A stretch of 64,000 bases of DNA from Streptomyces sp. NBC_01294 (GTDB lineage Bacteria; Actinomycetota; Actinomycetes; Streptomycetales; Streptomycetaceae), in contig NZ_CP108423.1 in assembly GCF_035917235.1 (NCBI RefSeq), forward strand, positions 4,679,501 to 4,743,500, read 5' to 3'. The notes below the pieces were generated by a model. That model was not told the DNA's origin and ran no database searches. It worked only from the letters and a program-made list of their open reading frames with translations. Of this stretch, positions 47,410 through 55,769 are shown piece by piece; within the stretch, counting starts at the first letter, position 1; the number at the start of each line of letters is the position of its first letter. The translations under genes and the position numbers were made by a program.

Positions 47410-48761
47410 AGACGGACCAGACGGACCAGACGGCGCTCAAGGCCCTGCACATCATCACCGGGCTCGGGGTCGGCGGCGCCGAGCAGCAACTGCGGCTGCT
47501 GCTGCGGCACCTGCCGATGCGGTGCGACGTGCTGACGCTGACCAACCCCGGGCCCGTCGCCGAAGGGCTGCGCGCCGACGGGGTACGGGTCGTCCACCTG
47601 GGGATGCGGGGCAACCGGGACCTGGGGGCGCTGCCGCGGCTGGTGAAGTTCATCCGGCGCGGACGGTACGACCTCGTGCACACGCACCTGTACCGGGCCT
47701 GTGTGTACGGGCGCCTCGCGGCCCGGCTCGCGGGCACCGGGGCGACCGTGGCCACCGAACACTCCCTCGGCGAGGGCGAGATCGAGGGCCGGCCGCTGTC
47801 GGGCGGGGTGCGGGCGCTGTACCTGGCCAGCGAACGCCTGGGCGCGGCGACGGTGGCCGTGTCGGACACCGTGGCCGCCCGGCTGGAGGGGTGGGGGGTG
47901 CCGGCCGCGCGCGTGCACGTCGTACCGAACGGGATCGAGGCCGTCCGCTTCCGCTTCGAGGAGGGCGTGCGGCGGGCCACCCGGGCCCGGACCGGCCTGC
48001 CCGAGCGGGCCTTCGTGGTCGGCGGGGTCGGGCGGCTGGTCCCGGGCAAGCGGTTCGACGTCCTGGTACGGGCCGTCGCGGCGCTGCCGGGGGCGCACCT
48101 GCTGCTGGCCGGGGACGGGCCGGAGCGGGCGGGGCTGCGCCGGCTGGCCGCCGAACTCGGCGCGCAGAGCCGGATCCACCTGCTGGGCGAGCGGGACCCG
48201 CTGGGCGACAGCGCGGACGGCCGCACGCCCGGGATCCCGGCGCTGCTGGCCGCCATGGACGTCTTCGTCTCCCCGTCGCGGGAGGAGGCCTTCGGGCTCG
48301 CGGTCGTCGAGGCCCTGGCCGCCGGACTCCCCGTCCTGCACGTGACCTGCCCGGCCATCGACGACCTGCCCGCCGCCCAGGCGCCCGGGGCGCGCCGGAT
48401 CGGCACCGGCACGGAGGAGCTGGTCGCGGCGCTGCGCGGCCACATGGAGGCGGGTGCGCGGCGGCTGCCCCCGCCGCCGGTGGTCCGCCGCTACGACATC
48501 GCCCGCAGCGCGCGGCAGCTGCTGGACGTGTACGACCTCGCCCTCTCGGCTGCGCCGCGCTCCGCGGGGCCGCCGGCGCCTCGGGGCTCCGGCTCCGGCC
48601 CCGCGCCTCAATCGCCGGCTGGGCTGAAAGAGCGGGGCTCCGCCCCGGACCCCGCGCCTCAAACGCCGGCGGGGCTGGATGTGCCGGCCGGGCTGGAAGT
48701 GCCGGCCGGGCTGGATGTGCCGGCCGGGCTGGAAGTGCCGGGTGGCACCGGCGTCGGCTGA
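47406..48761 (+). CDS. GT4-family glycosyltransferase with a repeat-derived C-terminal tail
   Basis: The 451-residue protein has the GT-B fold: G-L-G-V-G-G-A-E-Q-Q near 20, V-H-T-H-L-Y-R-A near 92, N-G-I-E about 181, G-R-L-V-P-G-K-R-F-D about 214 and the E-x7-E motif in S-R-E-E-A-F-G-L-A-V-V-E-A-L-A-A-G about 300. Catalytic sequence ends near residue 380. The last 70 residues are encoded by a degenerate and then a near-perfect copy of a dispersed 52-bp repeat (48626-48677) plus GLDVPAGLEVPA repeats, so the tail is recent and probably dispensable. GTG 47406 overlaps the previous stop (GTGA). Confidence 0.87.
   Translation: MKTDQTDQTALKALHIITGLGVGGAEQQLRLLLRHLPMRCDVLTLTNPGPVAEGLRADGVRVVHLGMRGNRDLGALPRLVKFIRRGRYDLVHTHLYRACVYGRLAARLAGTGATVATEHSLGEGEIEGRPLSGGVRALYLASERLGAATVAVSDTVAARLEGWGVPAARVHVVPNGIEAVRFRFEEGVRRATRARTGLPERAFVVGGVGRLVPGKRFDVLVRAVAALPGAHLLLAGDGPERAGLRRLAAELGAQSRIHLLGERDPLGDSADGRTPGIPALLAAMDVFVSPSREEAFGLAVVEALAAGLPVLHVTCPAIDDLPAAQAPGARRIGTGTEELVAALRGHMEAGARRLPPPPVVRRYDIARSARQLLDVYDLALSAAPRSAGPPAPRGSGSGPAPQSPAGLKERGSAPDPAPQTPAGLDVPAGLEVPAGLDVPAGLEVPGGTGVG
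48626..48677 (+). repeat. 52-bp dispersed hairpin repeat, copy B (inside coding sequence)
   Basis: This copy differs from copies A and C at one to three positions each and is preceded by a degenerate partial copy (about 48584-48625). It is translated as part of the glycosyltransferase tail, including E-R-G-S-A-P-D-P-A-P-Q-T-P-A-G. Confidence 0.9.
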
Positions 48762-48812
48762 TCCGTACACCCCCCGAACCAACTCCCCTTCACCCAGGAA
48801 GCGAGCACGCTC

Positions 48813-49700
48813 ATGGCCGATAGTGCCGACCAGAAGAAGTCCGAGAAGAAGTCCGATAGGAAGTCCGAGAACAAGGCGGAGAAGCAGGCGGAGAAGCAGG
48901 CGGAGCAGTCCGCGACGGCCGCGAAGAAGCCGGTCCACCGCTCCGGGAAGAGGTCGCGCAGGCGGTCGGTGTCGCCGCCCGCGTGGTGGCCCCTGCCCGC
49001 CTGCGCCCTGCTGGGGCTGGCCGCGGGCGGTGCGTACGGGGTGCTCAAGGCGCCCGAGTACGCCGCCACCAGCTACGTCGTCGCCGTGCCCGACGACACC
49101 ACCGAGCCGGCCACCGCCCTCGGCTTCGCCCAGGCCTACGCCCGGATCGCCACCAGCAGCTCCACCCTCGCCTACGCCCAGCCCCGCGCGGGCATCGGCG
49201 CCCGGCAGCTGCGCACCCAGGTGCGCGCCGAGACCTCGCCCGAGTCCCCGATGATCGCCATCACGGGCACGTCGAAGAGCCCGGCCGAGGCCGCCGACAT
49301 CGCCAACGCGGTCGCCGACGCCCTGTCGCTGAGCAGCAATCAGGCCGCCAAGAACACCGGTGTCCAGCTGCTCCTCTTCAACCAGGCCGTGGCCCCCTCC
49401 GACCCCGCCTCCCCGTCCGCCCCCATCAGCGGAGCCGTCGGGATGTGCGCGGGCGGTCTGCTGGGCGGCCTGTGGCTGCTCGCCCGGCCGGGCCGGGCGC
49501 GGCGCCCCGAGGAGCAGGCGGCGGGATCCCCCGTCGCGTCCCCGGCCGATGCCACGGCGGAGTCCGAGGCGGCGTCCGAGCTGGGGTCCGAGCTGGGGTC
49601 CGCCGTCGCGCCCGCGGTCGGGGCCCCGGTCGAGGAGTACGCCTCGCTCCCCGCCCAGGGTGAGCCGGCCTCGGCCAAGGAGAAGGAGTCCGTGCGATGA
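48813..49700 (+). CDS. Wzz-like chain-length/polysaccharide export protein
   Basis: The 295-residue protein has a very charged Lys/Glu-rich N terminus (about 1-50), TM1 (about 58-78, starting PAWWPLPACALLGLAAGGAY), an external domain with G-T-S-K-S-P-A-E-A-A-D-I-A-N-A-V-A-D-A typical of Wzz proteins (about 150-175), TM2 (about 208-230) and an acidic cytoplasmic tail. Such proteins regulate polymer length together with the polymerase. No kinase domain is fused. AGGAAG precedes ATG 48813. Confidence 0.82.
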   Translation: MADSADQKKSEKKSDRKSENKAEKQAEKQAEQSATAAKKPVHRSGKRSRRRSVSPPAWWPLPACALLGLAAGGAYGVLKAPEYAATSYVVAVPDDTTEPATALGFAQAYARIATSSSTLAYAQPRAGIGARQLRTQVRAETSPESPMIAITGTSKSPAEAADIANAVADALSLSSNQAAKNTGVQLLLFNQAVAPSDPASPSAPISGAVGMCAGGLLGGLWLLARPGRARRPEEQAAGSPVASPADATAESEAASELGSELGSAVAPAVGAPVEEYASLPAQGEPASAKEKESVR

Positions 49701-50839
49701 GTCCGGGCTCCGCCGGGGCCCTGTCGGTGACGCTGTGCCGTGACCCCCGGCAGTTCGCCGCGCTGGAGGAGCAGTGGAACCGGCTCTTCCGCGGCTGTCC
49801 CACCGCCACCCCCTTCCAGAGCCACGCCTGGCTGCACTCGTGGTGGCTGTCGTACGGCAAGGACGGCCGGCTCCGGATCGTCCTCGTGCGGCGCGGCGAG
49901 GAGCTGGTCGGCGCGGCCGCGCTGATGCTCGTACACCGGCCGATGCCGCTCCTGGTGCCGCTCGGTGGCCCCATCACCGACTACTTCGACGTGCTCGTGG
50001 CGGCGGAACACGCCGACCAGGTCTTCCCGGCGCTGGCCCACGGGCTGCACCGGGCCGCCCGCGGTGCGGTCGTCGACCTGCGGGAGGTACGTCCCGGGGC
50101 CGCCGCCGAGGAGCTGTACCGGCAGTGGCCCGGCGTCGGCAGCAGGCTCGCCGACTCCACCTGCATGGAGCTGCCCACCCTGCCGTTCGACGAGCTGGTC
50201 AAGCGGATGCCGTCCTCCGGCGCCCAGCGGGTCCGGGCCAAGCTGCGCAAGACCGACGCGGCCGGGATCGAGGAGCACGAGGTCACCGAGCAGGAGGTGC
50301 CGCGCGCCGTACGGACGCTGCTGCGGCTGCACGAGAAGCAGTGGCGCGGCCGCGGGGTCACCCCCGAGCACCTGCGGCCCCGCTTCGCCGAGCACCTGAC
50401 CCGGGCCACCCGGCGGATGGTGCGGGCCGGGGAGGGCCGGCTGACGGAGTTCCGGCTCGACGGGAAGGTGGTGGCGGCCAACGTCACGCTGCTGTCGGCC
50501 GGACTGAGCGGCGGCTACCTGTACGGGGCCGACCCGGACCTGCGGACGCGCAAGGTGGACGTGGCCACGCTGCTGCTGCGCTACGAGGCCGGGCGGGCGC
50601 TCGCCGACGGCCGGCCGGTCGTGAGCTTCCTGCGCGGCAACGAGCCGTACAAGAACCACTGGCGGCCCGAGACGGTCGTCAACCAGCGGTTCCTGCTGGC
50701 CACGACCGCGCTCGTGCCCCTGATGCGCCTGCACGAGTCGCAGGTGACGGGGCGCGAGCGGGCGGTGGACGCGTTGCGGGAGGCGTTGCCGGCCGCCAGG
50801 GACTGGCGGGCGCGGCTCAACGAACTGCGGGTGCGATGA
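49697..50839 (+). CDS. CelD-like GNAT acyltransferase (BioF2-type)
   Basis: The 380-residue protein belongs to the GNAT group often labelled cellulose biosynthesis CelD: N-terminal W-N-R-L-F-R-G-C-P-T-A-T-P-F-Q-S-H-A-W-L, central L-R-K-T-D-A-A-G and C-terminal R-L-T-E-F-R-L-D-G-K-V-V-A-A-N and F-L-R-G-N-E-P-Y-K-N-H-W. It probably transfers an acyl or aminoacyl group onto the glycan. The start overlaps the previous stop (ATGA), so the operon from 38947 appears to end here, six bases from the stop of the converging hydrolase gene. Confidence 0.82.
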   Translation: MSPGSAGALSVTLCRDPRQFAALEEQWNRLFRGCPTATPFQSHAWLHSWWLSYGKDGRLRIVLVRRGEELVGAAALMLVHRPMPLLVPLGGPITDYFDVLVAAEHADQVFPALAHGLHRAARGAVVDLREVRPGAAAEELYRQWPGVGSRLADSTCMELPTLPFDELVKRMPSSGAQRVRAKLRKTDAAGIEEHEVTEQEVPRAVRTLLRLHEKQWRGRGVTPEHLRPRFAEHLTRATRRMVRAGEGRLTEFRLDGKVVAANVTLLSAGLSGGYLYGADPDLRTRKVDVATLLLRYEAGRALADGRPVVSFLRGNEPYKNHWRPETVVNQRFLLATTALVPLMRLHESQVTGRERAVDALREALPAARDWRARLNELRVR

Positions 50840-50844
50840 CCCGC

Positions 50845-52386
50845 CTAGAAGGGCCAGAAGTCCGAGTCCTTGCCCCAGTCGAGCTCGATGCAGACCGACT
50901 GCATGCCGACCAGCTTGGAGAGCCACTCGCCGAAGTTGATCGGCACGCACCACCGCGTGCCGTTGACGGACGGCTTCTCCGGCTGGGGCAGGGGCAGGGG
51001 CTGGGGCTGGGCCGGCGTGGGTGCGGGCTTCGGCACGAGCGGGCTCGGGGTGACGGGCGACGGCACCGCGGGCGACGGCGCCGGGACGCTGACGTCGGGT
51101 GTCGGGTCCGCCGGCGAGGGCACGGGCACCGGGACGGGTGTGGGTACGGGGACCTCGGGCGTCGGGACGAGCGGGCCGGGAGTGACCGGGTCAGGGAGGT
51201 CGGGGCTCGGGGTGACCGGCGCGGGGACGCTGACGTCGGGGCTCGGGTCCATGGGCGAGGGGAGGGGGATCGCGGGCGTCGGGACCTGGGGCGTCGGGAT
51301 CGCGGGGGTCGGGACCACCGGCATGGGCACGACCGGCGTGGGCACCACCGGGGTCGGGACCACGGGCGTGGGCACCACCGGGGTGGGGATCGGGAGCACC
51401 GGCCCGGGCCGCTCGGGCCACAGCGCGGCGCGGAAGGCCTTCGAGGACGCCGGGTTGTCCTTGCACTGCCACACGCCGTGCGGGCAGTAGTCGGTGATGG
51501 TGTGGTAGAGCGGCTTGTGCTGCTCGATCCACTTCAGCATGCGCCGGACGTACTCCGGGTTGTCCCCGCGCCGGAACAGCCCCCACTCCGGGTACGAGAT
51601 CTCCTTCCCGTGTGCCTTCGCGAAGTCGACGTGCTGCTGGAGCCCGTACGGCTGGGAGATCTGGTCGTCGAAGGTCTGGCCGGGACCCTGGTCGTACGAG
51701 TCCATGCCGACGATGTCGACCACGTCGTCGCCGGGGTAGCACTGCGTCCAGCCGATCGCGTCCGTACCCCGGTTCGGGGCGAAGTCGAACTTGAACTTCT
51801 GTCCGGGCACTGCGCGCATCGTGGTGACGATGCGCTTCCAGTACACCTTCCAGTTCTCCGGGTCCGGCGCGCAGCGGTGGGTGTAGGTGATGCCGTTCAT
51901 CTCCCAGCCGAGCACGATCACCGTGTCCGGGACGCCCAGCGACACCAGCCGCTCGGCGAGCTTCTTGAAGTGCCGGTCGTAGCGGCCCTGCGCGCCCGCC
52001 TTGATCAGCCGGGAGACCCGGCGGTCGGACACACGGCCTTCGTTCCGCGCCTGCATGGGCACGTTGAGGACGAACATCCGGTCGTCCGCCGCCTGGCGCC
52101 ATGCGGCCCAGTCCTCCAGGAAGCCGACCCGGCCCTCGATGCCCGCCCACGAGTCACCCGGCAGATAGGTGTGGCCGACCCGGATCTCCTTGCCGCCCAG
52201 CCAGCGCGACAGGTACGGGATCCGCGCCACCCCGGGCGGGCCGTAGTCGAGGTAGGCGCCCATGGCGGTGCCGGAGCCCTTGGGCCAGTCCTCCTCGGGC
52301 GTCGCGAGTGCGGCACCGGTGGCCAGCAGGCCGGCCGTGACCGTACCGATGCAGGTGGTCGCCAGTCGGCGGCGTGGTCTGGGCAT
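50845..52386 (-). CDS. Secreted GH26-like glycoside hydrolase with Pro/Thr-Val repeat region
   Basis: The 513-residue protein has a signal peptide (about 1-38), a (beta/alpha)8-type catalytic domain with candidate acid/base Glu162 (V-L-G-W-E-M-N-G) and nucleophile Glu267 (I-S-Y-P-E-W-G-L-F), as in GH26-type mannanases and related enzymes. From about 335 to 480 comes a long Pro-rich segment (TPVVP, SPDVSVPAP units), and a short terminal domain with two cysteines (R-W-C-V-P-I and S-V-C-I-E-L). It should cut a beta-glycan outside the cell, perhaps releasing or trimming the product of the cluster; that is inference. Confidence 0.8.
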   Translation of the reverse strand: MPRPRRRLATTCIGTVTAGLLATGAALATPEEDWPKGSGTAMGAYLDYGPPGVARIPYLSRWLGGKEIRVGHTYLPGDSWAGIEGRVGFLEDWAAWRQAADDRMFVLNVPMQARNEGRVSDRRVSRLIKAGAQGRYDRHFKKLAERLVSLGVPDTVIVLGWEMNGITYTHRCAPDPENWKVYWKRIVTTMRAVPGQKFKFDFAPNRGTDAIGWTQCYPGDDVVDIVGMDSYDQGPGQTFDDQISQPYGLQQHVDFAKAHGKEISYPEWGLFRRGDNPEYVRRMLKWIEQHKPLYHTITDYCPHGVWQCKDNPASSKAFRAALWPERPGPVLPIPTPVVPTPVVPTPVVPTPVVPMPVVPTPAIPTPQVPTPAIPLPSPMDPSPDVSVPAPVTPSPDLPDPVTPGPLVPTPEVPVPTPVPVPVPSPADPTPDVSVPAPSPAVPSPVTPSPLVPKPAPTPAQPQPLPLPQPEKPSVNGTRWCVPINFGEWLSKLVGMQSVCIELDWGKDSDFWPF

Positions 52387-52449
52387 GGCGTCTCCCGAGC
52401 TTTCCTGAATCGGAGTGCTTACCAAAGACGTTAGGCATCAGATCCGACG

Positions 52450-52483
52450 AATGGCCTGTTCGGTGACTGCCGCATAGGCCATT
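52450..52483. promoter_or_regulatory. Operator-like dyad between hydrolase and ATP-grasp genes
   Basis: AATGGCCT (52450-52457) and AGGCCATT (52476-52483) are perfect inverted repeats in the 132-bp divergent gap. They would suit a regulator acting on both genes. Confidence 0.45.
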
Positions 52484-52518
52484 AGCAGGCGCACATCACC
52501 CCCGCTTGGTCCGACTAG

Positions 52519-54111
52519 GTGAAAGACACGGATGCCATGCACGCGTTCGCCAACCACGTGCCCGCCGTTGTGCTCAGACTCGACCGGAATCCGTTCCACC
52601 ACGGAACCCTCGGCGCCGTCAGATCCCTTGGCCGCAAGGGCGTGGAGGTCCATGCCGTCGTCGAGGCCGGGGGAGGTCCCATGAAGCGTTCGCGCTATCT
52701 GCGCGCCGTACATCCCGGACCGGAAGGCGGGTTGGACCCCGAGGCGCCCGAGGCGTTGCTGGAGTGCCTGACCGGGGTGTCGGAGCGGATCGGCCGTCCG
52801 GCCGTGCTCGTTGCCATGGACGACCTGAGTGCCATCGCCGTGTCCCGGGTCGCGCCGATGCTCCGTCAGCGTTTCCGGATTCCCCATCAGCCCGACAACC
52901 TGCCCGCCCGGGTGGCCGACAAGGCGGAGTTGTCGCGGCTCTGCTCGCGGTGGGACGTCCCGCACCCGGAGACGGTCATTCCGGCGAGCGGGGCCGAGGT
53001 GGCGGAGGCGGCCTGGCGGCTCGGCCTGCCGCTGGTCGCGAAGTGGAGCCGGCCCTGGCTGCTGCCCGCAGGGGCCGACGGGCTGCGCAGCACCACGCTG
53101 GTGCACAGCACCGCCGAGGCGCGCCGGCTGTACGAGCGCTCGGCCGAGGCGGGGAGCCGGCTGCTGTTCCAGCGGTTCCTGCCCGCCGGGCCGGACACCG
53201 ACTGGTTCTTCCACGGCGCCTTCACCCGGGACGGGCGTCCGCTGCTCGCGGGGTCGGGCCGCAAGGAGCTGTCCTGGCCGGTGCGGACGGGGCTGACGGC
53301 GGTGGGGCGCTGGCTGCCGGACCCGGCGGTGGAGGAGGCGGGGCTGCGACTGGCCGAACGGCTCGGCTACCAGGGGATTTTGGACCTGGACTTCCGCCGG
53401 GACGAGCGGGGGTGCTTCCGGCTGGTGGACTTCAACCCCCGCCCGGGCGCGCAGTTCCGGCTGTTCGCCGACGCGTCCGGGCTGGACGTCGTCCAGGCGA
53501 TGTACCTGGATCTGACGGGTCAACGGGTCCCGCAGCCCGCGGGCGGTCCGGGCCGGGTGTTCGTCGCCGAGAACTACGCGCTGCTCGCGGCGGTCCGGGG
53601 CGGGTCGCTGCCGCATCGCCGCCCGGCGGCGCGCCCCGGGGATCAGGTGGGGGCGGCCGGGTCGGGACAGACGCGCGGAGCCGTCGGACCCCTGGGACCC
53701 GTCGGACCCCTGGGACCCGTCGGACCCGACGAACCCGCCGCTCCGACCGGGCGGGCCGGGCAAGCCGGATCGGCCGGGCAGGCCGGACCGGTCGGTGACC
53801 GGGAAGCGGACCCGGCACGGGTCGCGAAGGCGGCCGTCGAGCGGGGGCGGGTCGAGACGGCCTGGTTCGCCTCCGACGATCTGCTGCCGTTCCTGGCGAT
53901 GCTCGGCGCCTTCCTGGGGCGCGGCGCGGGCAAGGGGGTCCGGGCCCTGCGCGGGGTCCCGGCACAGAGCCGCCGCACGGCGCGCGCGGTGGTCCGCGCG
54001 CCCCGGCAGCGGGGCCGGGACCAGCCGCCCGCCGCCTCCGCGGGGCCGGCCTCCTCCCGCCCCGTCCCGCCGGAGGCCTCGGCCGAGCCGGACGAGCTGG
54101 TGACCCGTTGA
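52519..54111 (+). CDS. ATP-grasp family ligase with collagen-like linker
   Basis: The 530-residue protein has an ATP-grasp core (about 20-330): pre-ATP domain, P-L-V-A-K-W-S-R-P-W for nucleotide binding, L-L-F-Q-R-F-L-P and the metal-binding L-D-L-D-F-R-R-D with D-F-N-P-R-P-G-A-Q-F. Such enzymes join a carboxylate to an amine or thiol. After the core comes a Gly-x-x repeat (GPLGPVGPLGPVGP and later GRAGQAGSAGQAGPVG, about 390-420), then a helical tail. GTG 52519 is the first start, with weak ribosome site; ATG 52534 is an alternative. It is followed closely by the oxidoreductase gene, so the two may act together on a glycan or lipid modification. Confidence 0.82.
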   Translation: MKDTDAMHAFANHVPAVVLRLDRNPFHHGTLGAVRSLGRKGVEVHAVVEAGGGPMKRSRYLRAVHPGPEGGLDPEAPEALLECLTGVSERIGRPAVLVAMDDLSAIAVSRVAPMLRQRFRIPHQPDNLPARVADKAELSRLCSRWDVPHPETVIPASGAEVAEAAWRLGLPLVAKWSRPWLLPAGADGLRSTTLVHSTAEARRLYERSAEAGSRLLFQRFLPAGPDTDWFFHGAFTRDGRPLLAGSGRKELSWPVRTGLTAVGRWLPDPAVEEAGLRLAERLGYQGILDLDFRRDERGCFRLVDFNPRPGAQFRLFADASGLDVVQAMYLDLTGQRVPQPAGGPGRVFVAENYALLAAVRGGSLPHRRPAARPGDQVGAAGSGQTRGAVGPLGPVGPLGPVGPDEPAAPTGRAGQAGSAGQAGPVGDREADPARVAKAAVERGRVETAWFASDDLLPFLAMLGAFLGRGAGKGVRALRGVPAQSRRTARAVVRAPRQRGRDQPPAASAGPASSRPVPPEASAEPDELVTR

Positions 54112-54169
54112 CCACGACCGGCGCGGCCGACCGGGCCGGGCCGGTGACCACCGAGCTGGAGGAGGGGCC

Positions 54170-55486
54170 GTGACGCGGATCGACGATCTCGTGGTGATCG
54201 GTGCGGGCCCGTACGGGCTGTCCATCGCCGCCCACGCCGCGGCCGCGGGGCTCGACGTACGGCTGCTGGGGCGGCCCATGGCCTCGTGGCGCGACCACAT
54301 GCCCGACGGCATGTACCTGAAGTCGGAGCCCTGGTCCTCCAACCTGTCCGCGCCGGACGGGCGGCACACCCTGGCCGAGTACTGCGCCACCCGCGGAGTG
54401 GTCGCGGAACACGGCACTCCGCTGCCGATCGGCACGTTCAGTGCGTACGGGATGTGGTTCGCCCGGCAGGCCGCGCCCGCAGTGGAGGAGGTGACCGTCA
54501 CGGAAGTGACCCCGCAGGGCGACGGCTTCCGCGTCCACACCGCCGAGGGGCCGCCCCTGCTCGCCCGTACGGTCGCCCTCGCGGTCGGCGTGATGCCGTT
54601 CGTCCACCACCCGGAGGCGCTGCGGGACCTCCCGCCCGCCCACTACACGCACAGCACCGGCCACCGCGACCTGACCCGCTTCGCCGGGTGCGAGGTCGCC
54701 GTGCTCGGGGCCGGGCAGGCGGCCCTGGAGACCGCCGCCCTGCTGGCGGAACAGGGGGCCCGGCCGTGCCTGGTCGCCCGCCGCTCCCGGCTGAACTGGA
54801 ACACCGTCCCGCAGCCGCTGAACCGCCCCCCGCTGCACTCCCTGCGCGATCCCCACAGCGGCCTCGGCACCGGCTGGCGCAGCTGGGTGTGGTCGGAGCT
54901 GCCGTGGGCGGTGCGCCGGCTGCCCGCGCACACCCGCGAGCGGATCGCCGCGACCGCGCTGGGCCCGGCCGGCGCCTGGTGGCTGCGGGACCGCTTCGAG
55001 CGGCGCGTTCCCGTCCTGCTCGGGCACCGGCTGCACCGGGCGGTCGCGGCCGGCGAGCGGACCCGGCTCGGGCTGACCACCCGGGCGGGCGAGTCCGTGG
55101 TGCTGGACGTCGCGCACGTCATCGCGGCCACCGGGTTCGCCCCTGACCTGGCACGACTGGACCTGCTCGACGCGGGGCTGCGGGCCGCGCTGGCGACCGT
55201 GGGGGAGGGCCGGGCGCCGGAGCTGAGCCCCGGATTCGAGTCCTCGTGGCCCGGTCTGTTCTTCGCGGGGCTGCTGGCGGCTCCCTCATTCGGACCTTCC
55301 ATGCGATTCGTGCACGGTGCGGGCTTCACGGCGGGGAGACTGGTGAGAGGAGTCCGCAAGCGCCTCGGTGCCCGGGGTCCGCGGTCGGGCTCCCCCGGTG
55401 CCGCCCGGCTCGACCGGGCTGCTGCCCCCGGACGCTGTCCGGGTCCGGGGGCACCGCCGGGGCATCCGAAGACGTATCTGCGGTGA
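54170..55486 (+). CDS. FAD-dependent oxidoreductase (flavin monooxygenase-like)
   Basis: The 438-residue protein has two Rossmann motifs: FAD-binding V-V-I-G-A-G-P-Y-G-L-S-I-A (about 8-20) and NAD(P)-binding V-A-V-L-G-A-G-Q-A-A-L-E-T-A (about 177-190), with W-R-D-H-M-P-D-G-M and V-I-A-A-T-G-F-A-P-D. It belongs with FAD/NAD(P)-binding proteins related to lysine/ornithine N-monooxygenases and FMOs. GGAGGAGG lies just before GTG 54170. The C-terminal 45 residues are Pro/Gly-rich and likely disordered. Substrate unknown. Confidence 0.86.
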   Translation: MTRIDDLVVIGAGPYGLSIAAHAAAAGLDVRLLGRPMASWRDHMPDGMYLKSEPWSSNLSAPDGRHTLAEYCATRGVVAEHGTPLPIGTFSAYGMWFARQAAPAVEEVTVTEVTPQGDGFRVHTAEGPPLLARTVALAVGVMPFVHHPEALRDLPPAHYTHSTGHRDLTRFAGCEVAVLGAGQAALETAALLAEQGARPCLVARRSRLNWNTVPQPLNRPPLHSLRDPHSGLGTGWRSWVWSELPWAVRRLPAHTRERIAATALGPAGAWWLRDRFERRVPVLLGHRLHRAVAAGERTRLGLTTRAGESVVLDVAHVIAATGFAPDLARLDLLDAGLRAALATVGEGRAPELSPGFESSWPGLFFAGLLAAPSFGPSMRFVHGAGFTAGRLVRGVRKRLGARGPRSGSPGAARLDRAAAPGRCPGPGAPPGHPKTYLR

Positions 55487-55511
55487 GATCCGCGGTGAGA
55501 AGGGGTCCGTG

Positions 55512-55769
55512 ATGAGCGCGGAGCGAGCACAGGGCCGCGGCTGGGTACGCATTCCCGCCAGCCGTGCGGAACAGTCCCCCACGACCAGGACCGCCGGGTA
55601 CGACCGCGCCCCGTACGCGGGCCCGTATGCGACGGCCTCCCCCGCCGACCAGCCCACGATCTACCTCTCCGTCGTCAAGCGCTGGCGGGAGGCCGGGCGC
55701 ACCCTCCCGGGGCATCCCGACGAGGAGTGGGAGCGGCTGATCTCCCAGCCGTGCTGGCCGGGCCGTTAG
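55512..55769 (+). CDS. Small conserved hypothetical protein (85 aa)
   Basis: The protein is soluble and has a distinctive C-terminal half, P-T-I-Y-L-S-V-V-K-R-W-R-E-A-G-R-T-L-P-G-H-P-D-E-E-W-E. GAGAAGGGG precedes ATG 55512. It lies 25 bp after the oxidoreductase gene and its stop abuts the start of the phosphatase gene, so the three may be cotranscribed. Similar short proteins are found in Streptomyces, but no role is known to me. Confidence 0.65.
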   Translation: MSAERAQGRGWVRIPASRAEQSPTTRTAGYDRAPYAGPYATASPADQPTIYLSVVKRWREAGRTLPGHPDEEWERLISQPCWPGR

